From NCBI GenBank assembly GCA_945830345.1, contig CALZYS010000005.1:1-47542 (forward strand): DNA of 47,542 nt, read 5' to 3'. The position numbers were made by a program, and so were the translations under genes. Every line of letters starts with the position of its first letter. Position 1 is the stretch's first letter. Under the pieces are notes generated by a model. It searched no databases and was not told the origin of the DNA. It was given only the letters and a program-made list of their open reading frames with translations. Shown here one piece after another: positions 21,590 to 30,330 of this stretch. Source of the DNA: an uncultured Prevotella sp. (lineage in GTDB: Bacteria > Bacteroidota > Bacteroidia > Bacteroidales > Bacteroidaceae).

Positions 21590-22354
21590 TTATTTTTTAT
21601 TGTTATTTATAATCAGTTTCTCTAAGAATCTTATCTGGTCGGCGATGTAGGCGTTCTTCTGCTGAGTGCCGGCATTGAGCCTGTGCAGAATGTCGAGCGC
21701 CTTGTTGAATCTGCCCTGCTTGATATAGATGCGGGCGAGAGTCTCGGTGAAGTAGCCATCGTCGCCATCCTTGCCGCCTTCGTCGGAGCCCTCGTTGATT
21801 TGGGGCACAAACTCGGGGGTCTCGTTGAGCACAATCTTGCCCCTGTCCTGCTCGATGAAGCTGTCGATAAGGCTTTGGCCCTTGAGCTGGGGCGTCTGCT
21901 CCTCGTGTGCCTCGTCTTCCTCGCTCTCCAAGAGATAAGCCACATAGTCAACTGCGGCATCAGCGGGAGTGGGCTTGCGCTTCTTGCGCTGAGGGTCGGC
22001 GTTTTCCTCTTGTTCCACGGGGATGGTTTCGAGGAAATTGTCGATGAGCGATATGGTGCGGCTCTCATGCCCTGCCGAGTTGCCTTGAGAGGCTGCCGAG
22101 TCGCGCTTCTTCTGAGGCTGGAGCTTGTAGTGGGCAGCCTCGATGAGACGGAACAACACCTTGCGGTCGGTGATGTAGATGGCGGCACGACGCAGTTCCT
22201 CGTCGAAGGTGGGGTCATGAAGCAGATAGAGATTCTGCAGCATGAGCAGACGAGCCGTCTGGAAATAAGGATACAGAGCGAGGAGGGAGCGCAACTCATA
22301 CAATGTGTCACGGTCCATCTCGTCGGGGTGGTTGATCAGTCGTGTCAGTTCCAT
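21590..22354 (-). CDS. Conserved hypothetical protein, possible TPR-like C-terminus
   Basis: 254 aa; GYFTETLARIYIKQGRFNKALDILHRLNAGTQQKNAYIADQIRFLEKLI. Confidence 0.7.
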   Translation of the reverse strand: MELTRLINHPDEMDRDTLYELRSLLALYPYFQTARLLMLQNLYLLHDPTFDEELRRAAIYITDRKVLFRLIEAAHYKLQPQKKRDSAASQGNSAGHESRTISLIDNFLETIPVEQEENADPQRKKRKPTPADAAVDYVAYLLESEEDEAHEEQTPQLKGQSLIDSFIEQDRGKIVLNETPEFVPQINEGSDEGGKDGDDGYFTETLARIYIKQGRFNKALDILHRLNAGTQQKNAYIADQIRFLEKLIINNNKK

Positions 22355-22391
22355 TCTCTATACCTTATTATATATATATTATATACTTACG

Positions 22392-22919
22392 TCACCAGTT
22401 AGCCACCGTGGCATTGAATATCTGGTCGGTGATCTCCTTCACCATCTGTGTAACCAACTCTTCCTGCACTGCATTGAGCGACTGGGTGTTCTCGTAGGTC
22501 GATTGCGCCGTAAACTGACGCTCGAAGTCCTGTGCATGGTTGGCATTGTTGGTAAACCTCACATTGACAGTCATCGAGAGTTCCGTCTGTGACGAATAGC
22601 CCTCGCTCGACACCGACTTGTTGCGCTGGTCGTAGCGTGTGATTTCGCCCTCTATCTTGAGATCGCCATTGCGCTTCACCTGGATGAGCTTGGTGTGGTT
22701 GGCGAAGACATCCTTCAACTGGTTGTTGAAGATTGGTCCCATAGGTCCCCAGACGTAGCTTGAGCGAATGGGGAAGTCGGCTATCTGTATGGTCTTGGTC
22801 TGTGAATAGTCGATACTGGCGCCGTTGAACTTTACCGACACCGAGCACGACAGGGGCACGACAGCAAGACATAGCGCAATCATCACCACCTTAGATATAT
22901 GTTTTATACGTATATTCAT
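22392..22919 (-). CDS. lptE: LPS-assembly lipoprotein LptE-like
   Basis: MNIRIKHISKVVMIALCLAVVPLSCSVSVKFNGASIDYSQTKTIQIADFPIRS; start at 22925 (MTMNIR) equally possible. Confidence 0.75.
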   Translation of the reverse strand: MNIRIKHISKVVMIALCLAVVPLSCSVSVKFNGASIDYSQTKTIQIADFPIRSSYVWGPMGPIFNNQLKDVFANHTKLIQVKRNGDLKIEGEITRYDQRNKSVSSEGYSSQTELSMTVNVRFTNNANHAQDFERQFTAQSTYENTQSLNAVQEELVTQMVKEITDQIFNATVANW

Positions 22920-22938
22920 CGTCATAACTTGGCTCACA

Positions 22939-24132
22939 TTAATAATCTTCGAGGCCATACTGCTTAAGTCGCCTGTAGAGGGTGCGGTCGGAATATCCCA
23001 ATTCCTCAGCCGCCTTCTTGCGGTTGCCGTTGTTGCGCTCCAGTGCCTTGATGAGCATCTGCTTCTCGATAGCCTCGAGATTGAGCGAATTGTTGGGCTC
23101 GACATATTCCTCTGCCTCGGCATCCTCGGTCACCCGCGGCAGATAGTTCTGGGCGGGCGGTGCCACGGCGGGGGTGTTGGCAGTGGCATTGAGTTTCTTC
23201 TTCAGCTCGGCAATCTCCTGGGTCAGTTCGTTGACATGTCCCCTCAGCTCATACAGTATCTTATAGAGTATCTCGCGCTCGCTCTCAAAACTGTGGTCGG
23301 AATCGCCCGAATGAGTCATCGACACAAGTTGGGTGGTCTCCAAGTCCTGAGGGATGAACTCCGACAGCACCTCGGGAGTAATCTCCCTTTGGGGACTGAG
23401 GATGGAGATCTGCTCGGTGACATTCTTGAGCTGGCGGATGTTGCCCGGCCACTTATACTTCATGAGCATCGTGCGGGCACCGTCGGTGAGCACAACCTTC
23501 TCCATCTTGTATTTCTCGGCCATCTGCATGGCAAAGAAGCGGAACAGGAGCGGTATATCGTCGCCACGCTCCCTCAGCGGGGGCATGTGGATGGGTATCG
23601 AGTTGAGTCGATAGTAGAGATCCTCGCGGAAGCGACCCTCGCTGATGGCCCTCTGCATATTGACATTAGTGGCAGCCACCACCCTGACATCGGTCTTCCT
23701 GACATCCGTGGCTCCCACGGGGATATATTCGCCCGTCTCGAGCACACGCAGCAGGCGGGCCTGTGTGGCCAAGGGCAGTTCGCCCACCTCGTCGAGGAAA
23801 AGAGTGCCCTTGTCGGCTGCACCGAAGTATCCCGGACTGTCGCCTATGGCTCCGGTGAACGAGCCCTTGACATGACCGAAGAGTTCGCTGTCGATAGTTC
23901 CCTCGGGAATCGAACCGCAGTTGATGGCAAAATACTTGCCACGGCGACGGGGCGAACTGTCGTGGATGACGCGGGGGATGACCTCCTTGCCCACTCCACT
24001 CTCGCCTACTATCAGCACACTCAAATCGGTCGGCGCCACCTGTAGAGCGACGTCGAGCGCGTGATTCAAAGAAGCGCAGTTGCCTACGATCTTGTATCGC
24101 TGTTTTATGTCTTGAAGCTCTGATACTTTCAT
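22939..24132 (-). CDS. Sigma-54-dependent activator without a receiver domain
   Basis: VGESGVGKEV Walker A, ELFGHVKGSFTGA, LDEVGELP, WPGNIRQLKN, C-terminal Fis-type HTH KKAAEELGYSDRTLYRRLKQYGLEDY. Confidence 0.95.
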   Translation of the reverse strand: MKVSELQDIKQRYKIVGNCASLNHALDVALQVAPTDLSVLIVGESGVGKEVIPRVIHDSSPRRRGKYFAINCGSIPEGTIDSELFGHVKGSFTGAIGDSPGYFGAADKGTLFLDEVGELPLATQARLLRVLETGEYIPVGATDVRKTDVRVVAATNVNMQRAISEGRFREDLYYRLNSIPIHMPPLRERGDDIPLLFRFFAMQMAEKYKMEKVVLTDGARTMLMKYKWPGNIRQLKNVTEQISILSPQREITPEVLSEFIPQDLETTQLVSMTHSGDSDHSFESEREILYKILYELRGHVNELTQEIAELKKKLNATANTPAVAPPAQNYLPRVTEDAEAEEYVEPNNSLNLEAIEKQMLIKALERNNGNRKKAAEELGYSDRTLYRRLKQYGLEDY

Positions 24133-24187
24133 TTAGAGGGCAAAGGTACACACTTTTTTTGAAATTACCACATTTTCTGCCTATATT

Positions 24188-25186
24188 TTAGCTTTTTTTG
24201 TCGAATTTGATGAGCAATAGCCCGATTGCGGTCCAAATTAGCTCTCTTAGGCGCACAATTAGGGCAACAAAGATGCCGGCACTCGACGTGAGCGCCAACC
24301 CCTTGGCTGACATCAAAAAGCCGCCCTCGCGACCACCCAACTGCAGCGGGAGGAAGAAGAGCATATTGGCAAACAACGAGGTGAAGGCAAGGATGAGGAT
24401 GCTGTCGAGATAATTGGCCGAGGGCAGGATGACGAGCAGGATGAAATATATCTCCAATGCCGACACTATGCGACACGACAATTCGAGCAACACCGCCAAA
24501 ACGAATGCCTTGGGATTCTGATTGTGCAGCGACGCTATCTGACTGTCGATACTCGACAACTGCTCGCGATGGCGCTCGAAGAAGCCTTGTGCCCAACGCT
24601 TGACGAGGGGAAAACGGCTCAACAGGCTCAGGCAACTGACGGCGATGCCCTTCTTGTAGCCCTTTACAAAGAACCATATCGCCAAAAGAGAGAACAGAAC
24701 CACAACGGTAAGCATGACTCCCATCGCCACTGTAAGCGGATGGATAGCCACATAAAGCAAAACCGAGAGAAACCAGAACCAGAAATGGCTGAAGACGTGG
24801 GTCATGGCAAAGAGGATGACCGACGACGAGGCGCGCTTGGTGCCTATCTTCGGCGAGAGAGACATGATACGGTATGGCTCGCCACCCATCAGTCCACCGG
24901 GAGTGGCATAATTGAGGGCGAAACCCGACACGGTTATCTTATACAGCCACCAGAATCCCACCTTCTTGTCGATGTTCTCCTCGTCCTTGCCGGCATTGTT
25001 GATGATAACATACCATGAGGCTGTGTTGAACATATAGAGGAAGAACCATAGGGCAATGACTGCCCCAAACCAATAGCCTGCCCTGCACAACCCGCTCCAC
25101 ACCTGGGCAAAGTCGAGTTGGGTGATCATCAGCGCAAGGACAGCAAGGCCGAAGATGAAGAATATGTTCTGGTATTTCTTTTTCAC
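24188..25186 (-). CDS. Lysylphosphatidylglycerol synthase-TM/flippase-like membrane protein (UPF0104 type)
   Basis: 332 aa multi-TM; ALNYATPGGLMGGEPYRI, PLQLGGREGGFLM. Confidence 0.82.
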   Translation of the reverse strand: MKKKYQNIFFIFGLAVLALMITQLDFAQVWSGLCRAGYWFGAVIALWFFLYMFNTASWYVIINNAGKDEENIDKKVGFWWLYKITVSGFALNYATPGGLMGGEPYRIMSLSPKIGTKRASSSVILFAMTHVFSHFWFWFLSVLLYVAIHPLTVAMGVMLTVVVLFSLLAIWFFVKGYKKGIAVSCLSLLSRFPLVKRWAQGFFERHREQLSSIDSQIASLHNQNPKAFVLAVLLELSCRIVSALEIYFILLVILPSANYLDSILILAFTSLFANMLFFLPLQLGGREGGFLMSAKGLALTSSAGIFVALIVRLRELIWTAIGLLLIKFDKKS

Positions 25187-26292
25187 TTAAATTGGTCTTT
25201 GGGTTTCGGTATGTTGAAACGCACCTTCTCGCTGTCGTCCTTCTTTTCGTGATAGAGTTTGGGCAGAGGATTAGCCAACGGTTCGTCGTAGTTGGCACGG
25301 TTGCGGAAGATGTCTATTGCCATGAAGACAGCCTGGCGGAACGAGTTCTCGTCGGCAACGCCCTTGCCGGCAATATCATAGGCAGTGCCGTGGTCGGGAG
25401 AGGTGCGCACAATGGGCAGACCAGCTGTATAGTTGACGCCATCCTCCACGGCAAGTGTCTTGAACGGGGCAAGTCCCTGGTCGTGATACATGGCAAGCAC
25501 TGCGTCGAACTTGGAATACAGACCGCTGCCGAAGAATCCGTCGGCGGGATAAGGACCGAACGCCTGTATGCCGCTATCAGCCAACTCGTCGATGGCGGGG
25601 ATGATGACAGTCTGTTCCTCATCGCCCATCACACCGCAGTCGCCGGCATGGGGATTGAGGGCAAGAACGGCAATGCGGGGATTGCTGATGCGGAAATCGC
25701 GCTTGAGACTCTTGTGCAAAATGGTGGCTTTCTCGACGATGCGCTCCTTGGTGATAGCCCTGGCAATATCCTTGATGGCAAGATGGGTGGTGACGAGAGC
25801 CACACGCAGACTGCCGTTGGTGAGAATCATGAGTGCCTTGTTGCCCTCGCCCACGCAATCCTCGATATACTCGGTGTGCCCGTGGAAATGGAACAGGTCG
25901 CTCTGAATGTTTTTCTTGTTGATGGGGGCAGTGACAAGCACATCGTAGAGTTCGGAACGGAAATCTGTCATTGCCCTGTCGAGAGCCTTGAGGGCAGCCT
26001 CGCCAGCCACTGACGTCGGGTCGCCGAAATCCACCTTCACCTCCTCGTCGAAGGTGGCGAGCATGTTGAGTCGGCCGTCCTTGGCATCCTCGGCACGGTC
26101 GATAATACTAAACTGGGTGTTGAGCCCAAGCAGTTTCTTGTGATAGGCAGCCACCTTGGGCGAACCATAGATTATCGGAGTGCAGAGCTCGAGCATCTCG
26201 GGGTCTGCAAAGGTCTTGAGAATCACCTCATATCCGATGCCGTTTGTATCACCATGGGTGATAGCAACGCGTATTTTCTTGTTTTCTTCCAT
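25183..26292 (-). CDS. pdxA: 4-hydroxythreonine-4-phosphate dehydrogenase
   Basis: VAITHGDTNGIGYEVILKTF, ALNPHAGDCGVMGDEE, MYHDQGLAPFKTLAVEDGVNYTAGLPIVRTSPDHGTAYDIAGKG. Confidence 0.96.
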   Translation of the reverse strand: MEENKKIRVAITHGDTNGIGYEVILKTFADPEMLELCTPIIYGSPKVAAYHKKLLGLNTQFSIIDRAEDAKDGRLNMLATFDEEVKVDFGDPTSVAGEAALKALDRAMTDFRSELYDVLVTAPINKKNIQSDLFHFHGHTEYIEDCVGEGNKALMILTNGSLRVALVTTHLAIKDIARAITKERIVEKATILHKSLKRDFRISNPRIAVLALNPHAGDCGVMGDEEQTVIIPAIDELADSGIQAFGPYPADGFFGSGLYSKFDAVLAMYHDQGLAPFKTLAVEDGVNYTAGLPIVRTSPDHGTAYDIAGKGVADENSFRQAVFMAIDIFRNRANYDEPLANPLPKLYHEKKDDSEKVRFNIPKPKDQFK

Positions 26293-26315
26293 AAAAGATT
26301 ATTATATTTTGTTTA

Positions 26316-27293
26316 TCATCGGGGACTGAGCGTATAGAGCGCAGCCTCCATTCTCTTGATTATATTCCTTTTAGGCTCGCCGGGGGCATACACGAATGCC
26401 TCGGCGGTGATTGTCCTGCCACGGAGGGTATCTACTATCGTGTGACTGACGAAGGGACCGCCCATGATGTCGCCCTGCATCTGCCACAGTCCGCGCATCT
26501 CCACTACCATTCTGCCGCCCACCTTGATGGTCCTGAGCGATGGGGCAATGCGTCGCTCGGTGGTGAGATACATAGCGTCGGTCTCGCCCTTGATATTGAC
26601 TCTCATCACACTGTCGCGCAATGCCGTGAGCCTATCTACTGACACATCGGTGCCCGGGGCGGAATAGATGCATATACTGCGCACAGAGCTGCTGCCGTCG
26701 GCGGAGAGCCATATAAAGTGGTCGCCCGACTTGGTCTTGACAAGGTCGGCGGGCACGAGGATGCAGCACCCTACCGCCTTCTCCACCTCCTTCTCCCTTG
26801 CGGGCGAATGGCTCTTGCGCAGATGGCGCAATGCCGTGTTGGTCTCGAATCTGCCAAGCAATGCCCTCAGCGAACCGCCTATGCGAGTGTGGTCGGCAAT
26901 CAGCGAGTCGGCAGACGGTGTCTCTAAATACACTATCATCTGCGGCGAGGCATATACGTCTTTCTCGTACCTCAGACGTGTGGCAGAATGGCGCTGAGCA
27001 TCAATATCCGCCACAACTATAGCCCTGGCATAGCGATAGGCCTGGAGTGAGGAGCCGTCGGCGGCATGACTGACATCGAAGGCATTCTCCTGCTGCGGCA
27101 ATCCGGGAAGCAGAGTCTCCAACATCCTGCTTAATATGGTGCGCACTCTCGAGTCATTTGACACCACCACTACATCATAGGGCTCACCACTGCTGCGAGG
27201 CTTCATACTGGCTCCGTCGCCGCATGACGAAAGCACTGAGGCTGTCAATGCCAGGAGCACTACTTTCAACGAGCATATCCACCTACACCTCAT
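26316..27293 (-). CDS. DUF4837-type lipoprotein
   Basis: Start chosen at MRCRWICSLKVVLLALTASVLSSCGDG (lipobox); GLWQMQGDIMGGPFVSHTIVD. Confidence 0.72.
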   Translation of the reverse strand: MRCRWICSLKVVLLALTASVLSSCGDGASMKPRSSGEPYDVVVVSNDSRVRTILSRMLETLLPGLPQQENAFDVSHAADGSSLQAYRYARAIVVADIDAQRHSATRLRYEKDVYASPQMIVYLETPSADSLIADHTRIGGSLRALLGRFETNTALRHLRKSHSPAREKEVEKAVGCCILVPADLVKTKSGDHFIWLSADGSSSVRSICIYSAPGTDVSVDRLTALRDSVMRVNIKGETDAMYLTTERRIAPSLRTIKVGGRMVVEMRGLWQMQGDIMGGPFVSHTIVDTLRGRTITAEAFVYAPGEPKRNIIKRMEAALYTLSPR

Positions 27294-28323
27294 TGTTCTT
27301 CTTGGCGGTTGTGAGCAATCCGCAGGCAGCGAAGATGTCCTGTCCGCGACTGGCACGTATGGTGGTGAACACGCCGTGATTGGTGAGGTAGTCGCGAAGT
27401 GTCTCCATCTTCTTGTCGTCGGCGCCATGCAGAGGGACATCGGGGATGGTGTGGAAGCGGATGAGATTGACTCTGCACTCCAACCCATCAACGAGCCTCA
27501 CTATCTCGCGGGCATGAACCATCGAGTCGTTGACTCCACCGAAGACGATATACTCGAAGGAGCAGCGGCGCTGATGGGTGAAGTCATATTGCTTGAGCAA
27601 CGCCACCACATCTGCTATTGCCATCTGTCTTTCGGCAGGCATGAGGGTGAGGCGTTGTTCGTGGAGCGGCGAATGCATACTGATGGCGATGTGGCACTCG
27701 CTCTCGTCGAGGAATCGCTTGAGCTTGTTCTTGATGCCCACACTGCTCACAGTGATGCGCTTGGGACTCCACTGATAGCCCCAATCGGCAGTGAGCACCT
27801 GAGTGGCGCGCAGCACATTGTCGAGGTTGTCCATCGGTTCGCCTTGTCCCATAAACACGATATTGGTGAGCGAGGCTATCTCGGGCAGCGAGTAGATCTG
27901 ATTGAGTATGTCGGCTGCGGTGAGGTTGCCCTCAAAGCCTTGCTTACCGGTTTGACAGAAGAGGCAGTTCATCTTGCACCCCACCTGCGACGACACGCAG
28001 AGCGTGGCCCTGTCGCCGTCGGGGATATACACCGTCTCGACAAACTTGCCGCTTGCCGTGGGGAAGAGATACTTAATGGTGCCGTCCTTAGACCTTTGGC
28101 AATCCAATGGAGGCATGGCTCCTATCTCGCAGTTCTCACTGAGTTTCAAGCGGTTGGCCTTGGATATATTGGTCATCTGGTCGATGTCCTTCACGTTGGC
28201 ATCGTACATCCACTTAGCTATCTGCTTGGCTGTAAAAGCGGGCATACCAAGCTCTGAGACGAGCTGCTTGAGTTCATCGACATTCATTCCTAATAGTATC
28301 TTTTTGCTTGCTTCCATTGCCAT
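27283..28323 (-). CDS. rlmN: 23S rRNA (adenine2503-C2)-methyltransferase
   Basis: Radical-SAM CxxxCxxC: CKMNCLFCQTGKQGF; VFMGQGEPMDN; start at MAMEASKK because the upstream Met lies at the promoter/TSS. Confidence 0.96.
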   Translation of the reverse strand: MAMEASKKILLGMNVDELKQLVSELGMPAFTAKQIAKWMYDANVKDIDQMTNISKANRLKLSENCEIGAMPPLDCQRSKDGTIKYLFPTASGKFVETVYIPDGDRATLCVSSQVGCKMNCLFCQTGKQGFEGNLTAADILNQIYSLPEIASLTNIVFMGQGEPMDNLDNVLRATQVLTADWGYQWSPKRITVSSVGIKNKLKRFLDESECHIAISMHSPLHEQRLTLMPAERQMAIADVVALLKQYDFTHQRRCSFEYIVFGGVNDSMVHAREIVRLVDGLECRVNLIRFHTIPDVPLHGADDKKMETLRDYLTNHGVFTTIRASRGQDIFAACGLLTTAKKNNEV

Positions 28324-28341
28324 TATACTTATTATAAGGTG

Positions 28342-28373
28342 CAAAGGTATAAAAAAATGCTGAATATCGCAAA
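28342..28373 (-). promoter_or_regulatory. rlmN promoter TTTG-N20-TACCTTTG
   Basis: Plus-strand CAAAGGTA 28342-28349 and CAAA 28370-28373. Confidence 0.55.
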
Positions 28374-28389
28374 AATATTCAGCATTTTT
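28353..28389. terminator. Perfect 15-bp inverted repeat hairpin
   Basis: AAAAATGCTGAATAT-cgcaaaa-ATATTCAGCATTTTT. Confidence 0.85.
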
Positions 28390-28420
28390 AAGTATTTGTA
28401 TTAATTGAGGGATTAAAAAA

Positions 28421-28930
28421 TTATTTCCTTGGTCCCTTAATACTGTCTGTGGGGGCGGGATTGGCTGAGCGCGTGGGAGCCCAATAGGGATTGTCGCTGG
28501 TCTTTATGAGCTGGAAGGAAGCCACATCCTCATAGGTGCGGGCATCACAGAAGATACCTGAGAAACGGTCTCTCGACTGTGAATATCTGTCGATGACGAT
28601 GTCTGTGCCGTCGTCATAAAGTATATAGATTCTACCATTGCGCACATACCATTCAAACTCGTTGACATATCTATATCCACGCGGACTCTTGTCGAATTCT
28701 ATACCATAGCCGCCACGAGAGAATTCTCCGTCCTGAACAAATTTTATCACCGTCTCCCAATCCTCTGTATAATCATTGAAGCGGTCGCTCATCCTTGTGG
28801 TACGTATCCATCCTTCCCAAGTGCCGTTGAGGTCGTATGCCTGGTCAACGTCTTCGTCGCAACTCGTCAGTGTCATTCCCATTACGAGTGTCATCATCAC
28901 CATTGTGACCTGTGTAAATATTCTCTTCAT
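28421..28930 (-). CDS. Small lipoprotein
   Basis: MKRIFTQVTMVMMTLVMGMTLTSCDEDVDQAYDLNGTWEG (lipobox LTSC). Confidence 0.8.
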   Translation of the reverse strand: MKRIFTQVTMVMMTLVMGMTLTSCDEDVDQAYDLNGTWEGWIRTTRMSDRFNDYTEDWETVIKFVQDGEFSRGGYGIEFDKSPRGYRYVNEFEWYVRNGRIYILYDDGTDIVIDRYSQSRDRFSGIFCDARTYEDVASFQLIKTSDNPYWAPTRSANPAPTDSIKGPRK

Positions 28931-29035
28931 AATCTTTATTTTTTTAATGCGTTAATAACTGTTTGACGGTGCAAAGGTAGTCATTAATCCGCAATCGTCG
29001 GCAGATGAAATTCCTATTTCGGAATAGGGTTTCTC

Positions 29036-30325
29036 CTATTCTTTAGAGGATTTCTCTTTCTTGCCGAATTCGGGGTCTATCTTAAGGAAGGCTGTCACGG
29101 CAAACGTGATGACGCAGCATGCCATCACGATAATGAAGAACATGCGATAGCCTACCATGTCCTTGATATATCCCGAAAGCATTCCGGGAAGCATCAGACC
29201 GAGGTAGGATATACCGGTGCAGATGGAATAGTGGGAGGTCTTGTACTTGCCCTGACTGTAATAGAGCATATAGAGGGTGAGGACGGTAAATCCGAGTCCA
29301 TAGCCAAACTGCTCGACAAAGAGGCATGACGAGACTACTATCAGGTTGGAGTTGAGAGAATAGCTGAGATAGATATACACAACGTCGGGCAGCGTGATGG
29401 CGCAAACCATCGGCCAGAGCCAGCGCTTCATGCCATCTCGACTGACGAGGATGCCACCGATGATGCCGCCGAGAAGGAGTCCGATGAGTCCCACCGTGCC
29501 GTTGGCCAGTCCGTATTCCTGAGGCGAGAGTCCCAAACCGCCAGCATAGTTGTGGCGAAGCATGAAGGTCTTGGTCATCGTGTTGAGCAATGCCTCGGGG
29601 AAGCGGTATAGCAAAAGGAAGAGCATAACTATCAACGTGCCGCGACGGTCAAACTTGCGGAAGAACGTGACAAACATATTCTTCAGCTCTGCCGTCACTT
29701 CCCTCACCGTCCGCTTTGTCTGCACATCGTCTGCCGGACGAGGCATAAAACGGCTATGATATAGCCAAATACCAATGAACAATCCGGCAAGACCGTAGAA
29801 TATCAACGCCCATGTGAAGCGTATCTGTCCACGGAACATCACCTGAAGGATGCCTGCCAACGACACCAACATACCATTGACGAAGATGATGGCAAGGCGA
29901 TAGAACGTGTTGCGCAGTCCTACATATTTGGCCTGGTTGTGGTCGTCGAGTTCTATCATGTAGAATCCGTCGGCGGAAATATCGTGGGTGGCACTGCAGA
30001 AGGCAATGAGGAAGAAGAGGCACATTGTTGACTGAAACCAGAAGGCAGTGGGTATGGAGAACGCTATGCCGGCAAGCGAGGCTCCTATCAACGCCTGCAT
30101 TGCAAGCACCCACCAGCGCTTGGTCTTCAACAAATCGATAAACGGGCTCCACAGGGGCTTGATAACCCAAGGGAGGGCAAGCCATCCTGTATATAAGCCC
30201 ACCTCGGCATCCGAAAGTCCCATCTGCATATACATCACCACCGACAATCCGGTGACGATGATGTTGGGCAGGCCTTCGGCAAAGTAGAGCGTGGGAATCC
30301 ACACCCAGGGATTTCTCTTTTTCAT
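29036..30325 (-). CDS. MFS transporter, AmpG-like
   Basis: 429 aa multi-TM; NPWVWIPTLYFAEGLPNIIVTGLSVVMYMQMGLSDAEVGLYTGWLALPWVIKPLWSPFID. Confidence 0.85.
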   Translation of the reverse strand: MKKRNPWVWIPTLYFAEGLPNIIVTGLSVVMYMQMGLSDAEVGLYTGWLALPWVIKPLWSPFIDLLKTKRWWVLAMQALIGASLAGIAFSIPTAFWFQSTMCLFFLIAFCSATHDISADGFYMIELDDHNQAKYVGLRNTFYRLAIIFVNGMLVSLAGILQVMFRGQIRFTWALIFYGLAGLFIGIWLYHSRFMPRPADDVQTKRTVREVTAELKNMFVTFFRKFDRRGTLIVMLFLLLYRFPEALLNTMTKTFMLRHNYAGGLGLSPQEYGLANGTVGLIGLLLGGIIGGILVSRDGMKRWLWPMVCAITLPDVVYIYLSYSLNSNLIVVSSCLFVEQFGYGLGFTVLTLYMLYYSQGKYKTSHYSICTGISYLGLMLPGMLSGYIKDMVGYRMFFIIVMACCVITFAVTAFLKIDPEFGKKEKSSKE

Positions 30326-30330
30326 ATTCT

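Noticed and set aside
22825-24045. 406-aa plus-strand ORF
   Set aside because: Shadow ORF on the opposite strand of the sigma-54 activator, explained by codon bias.
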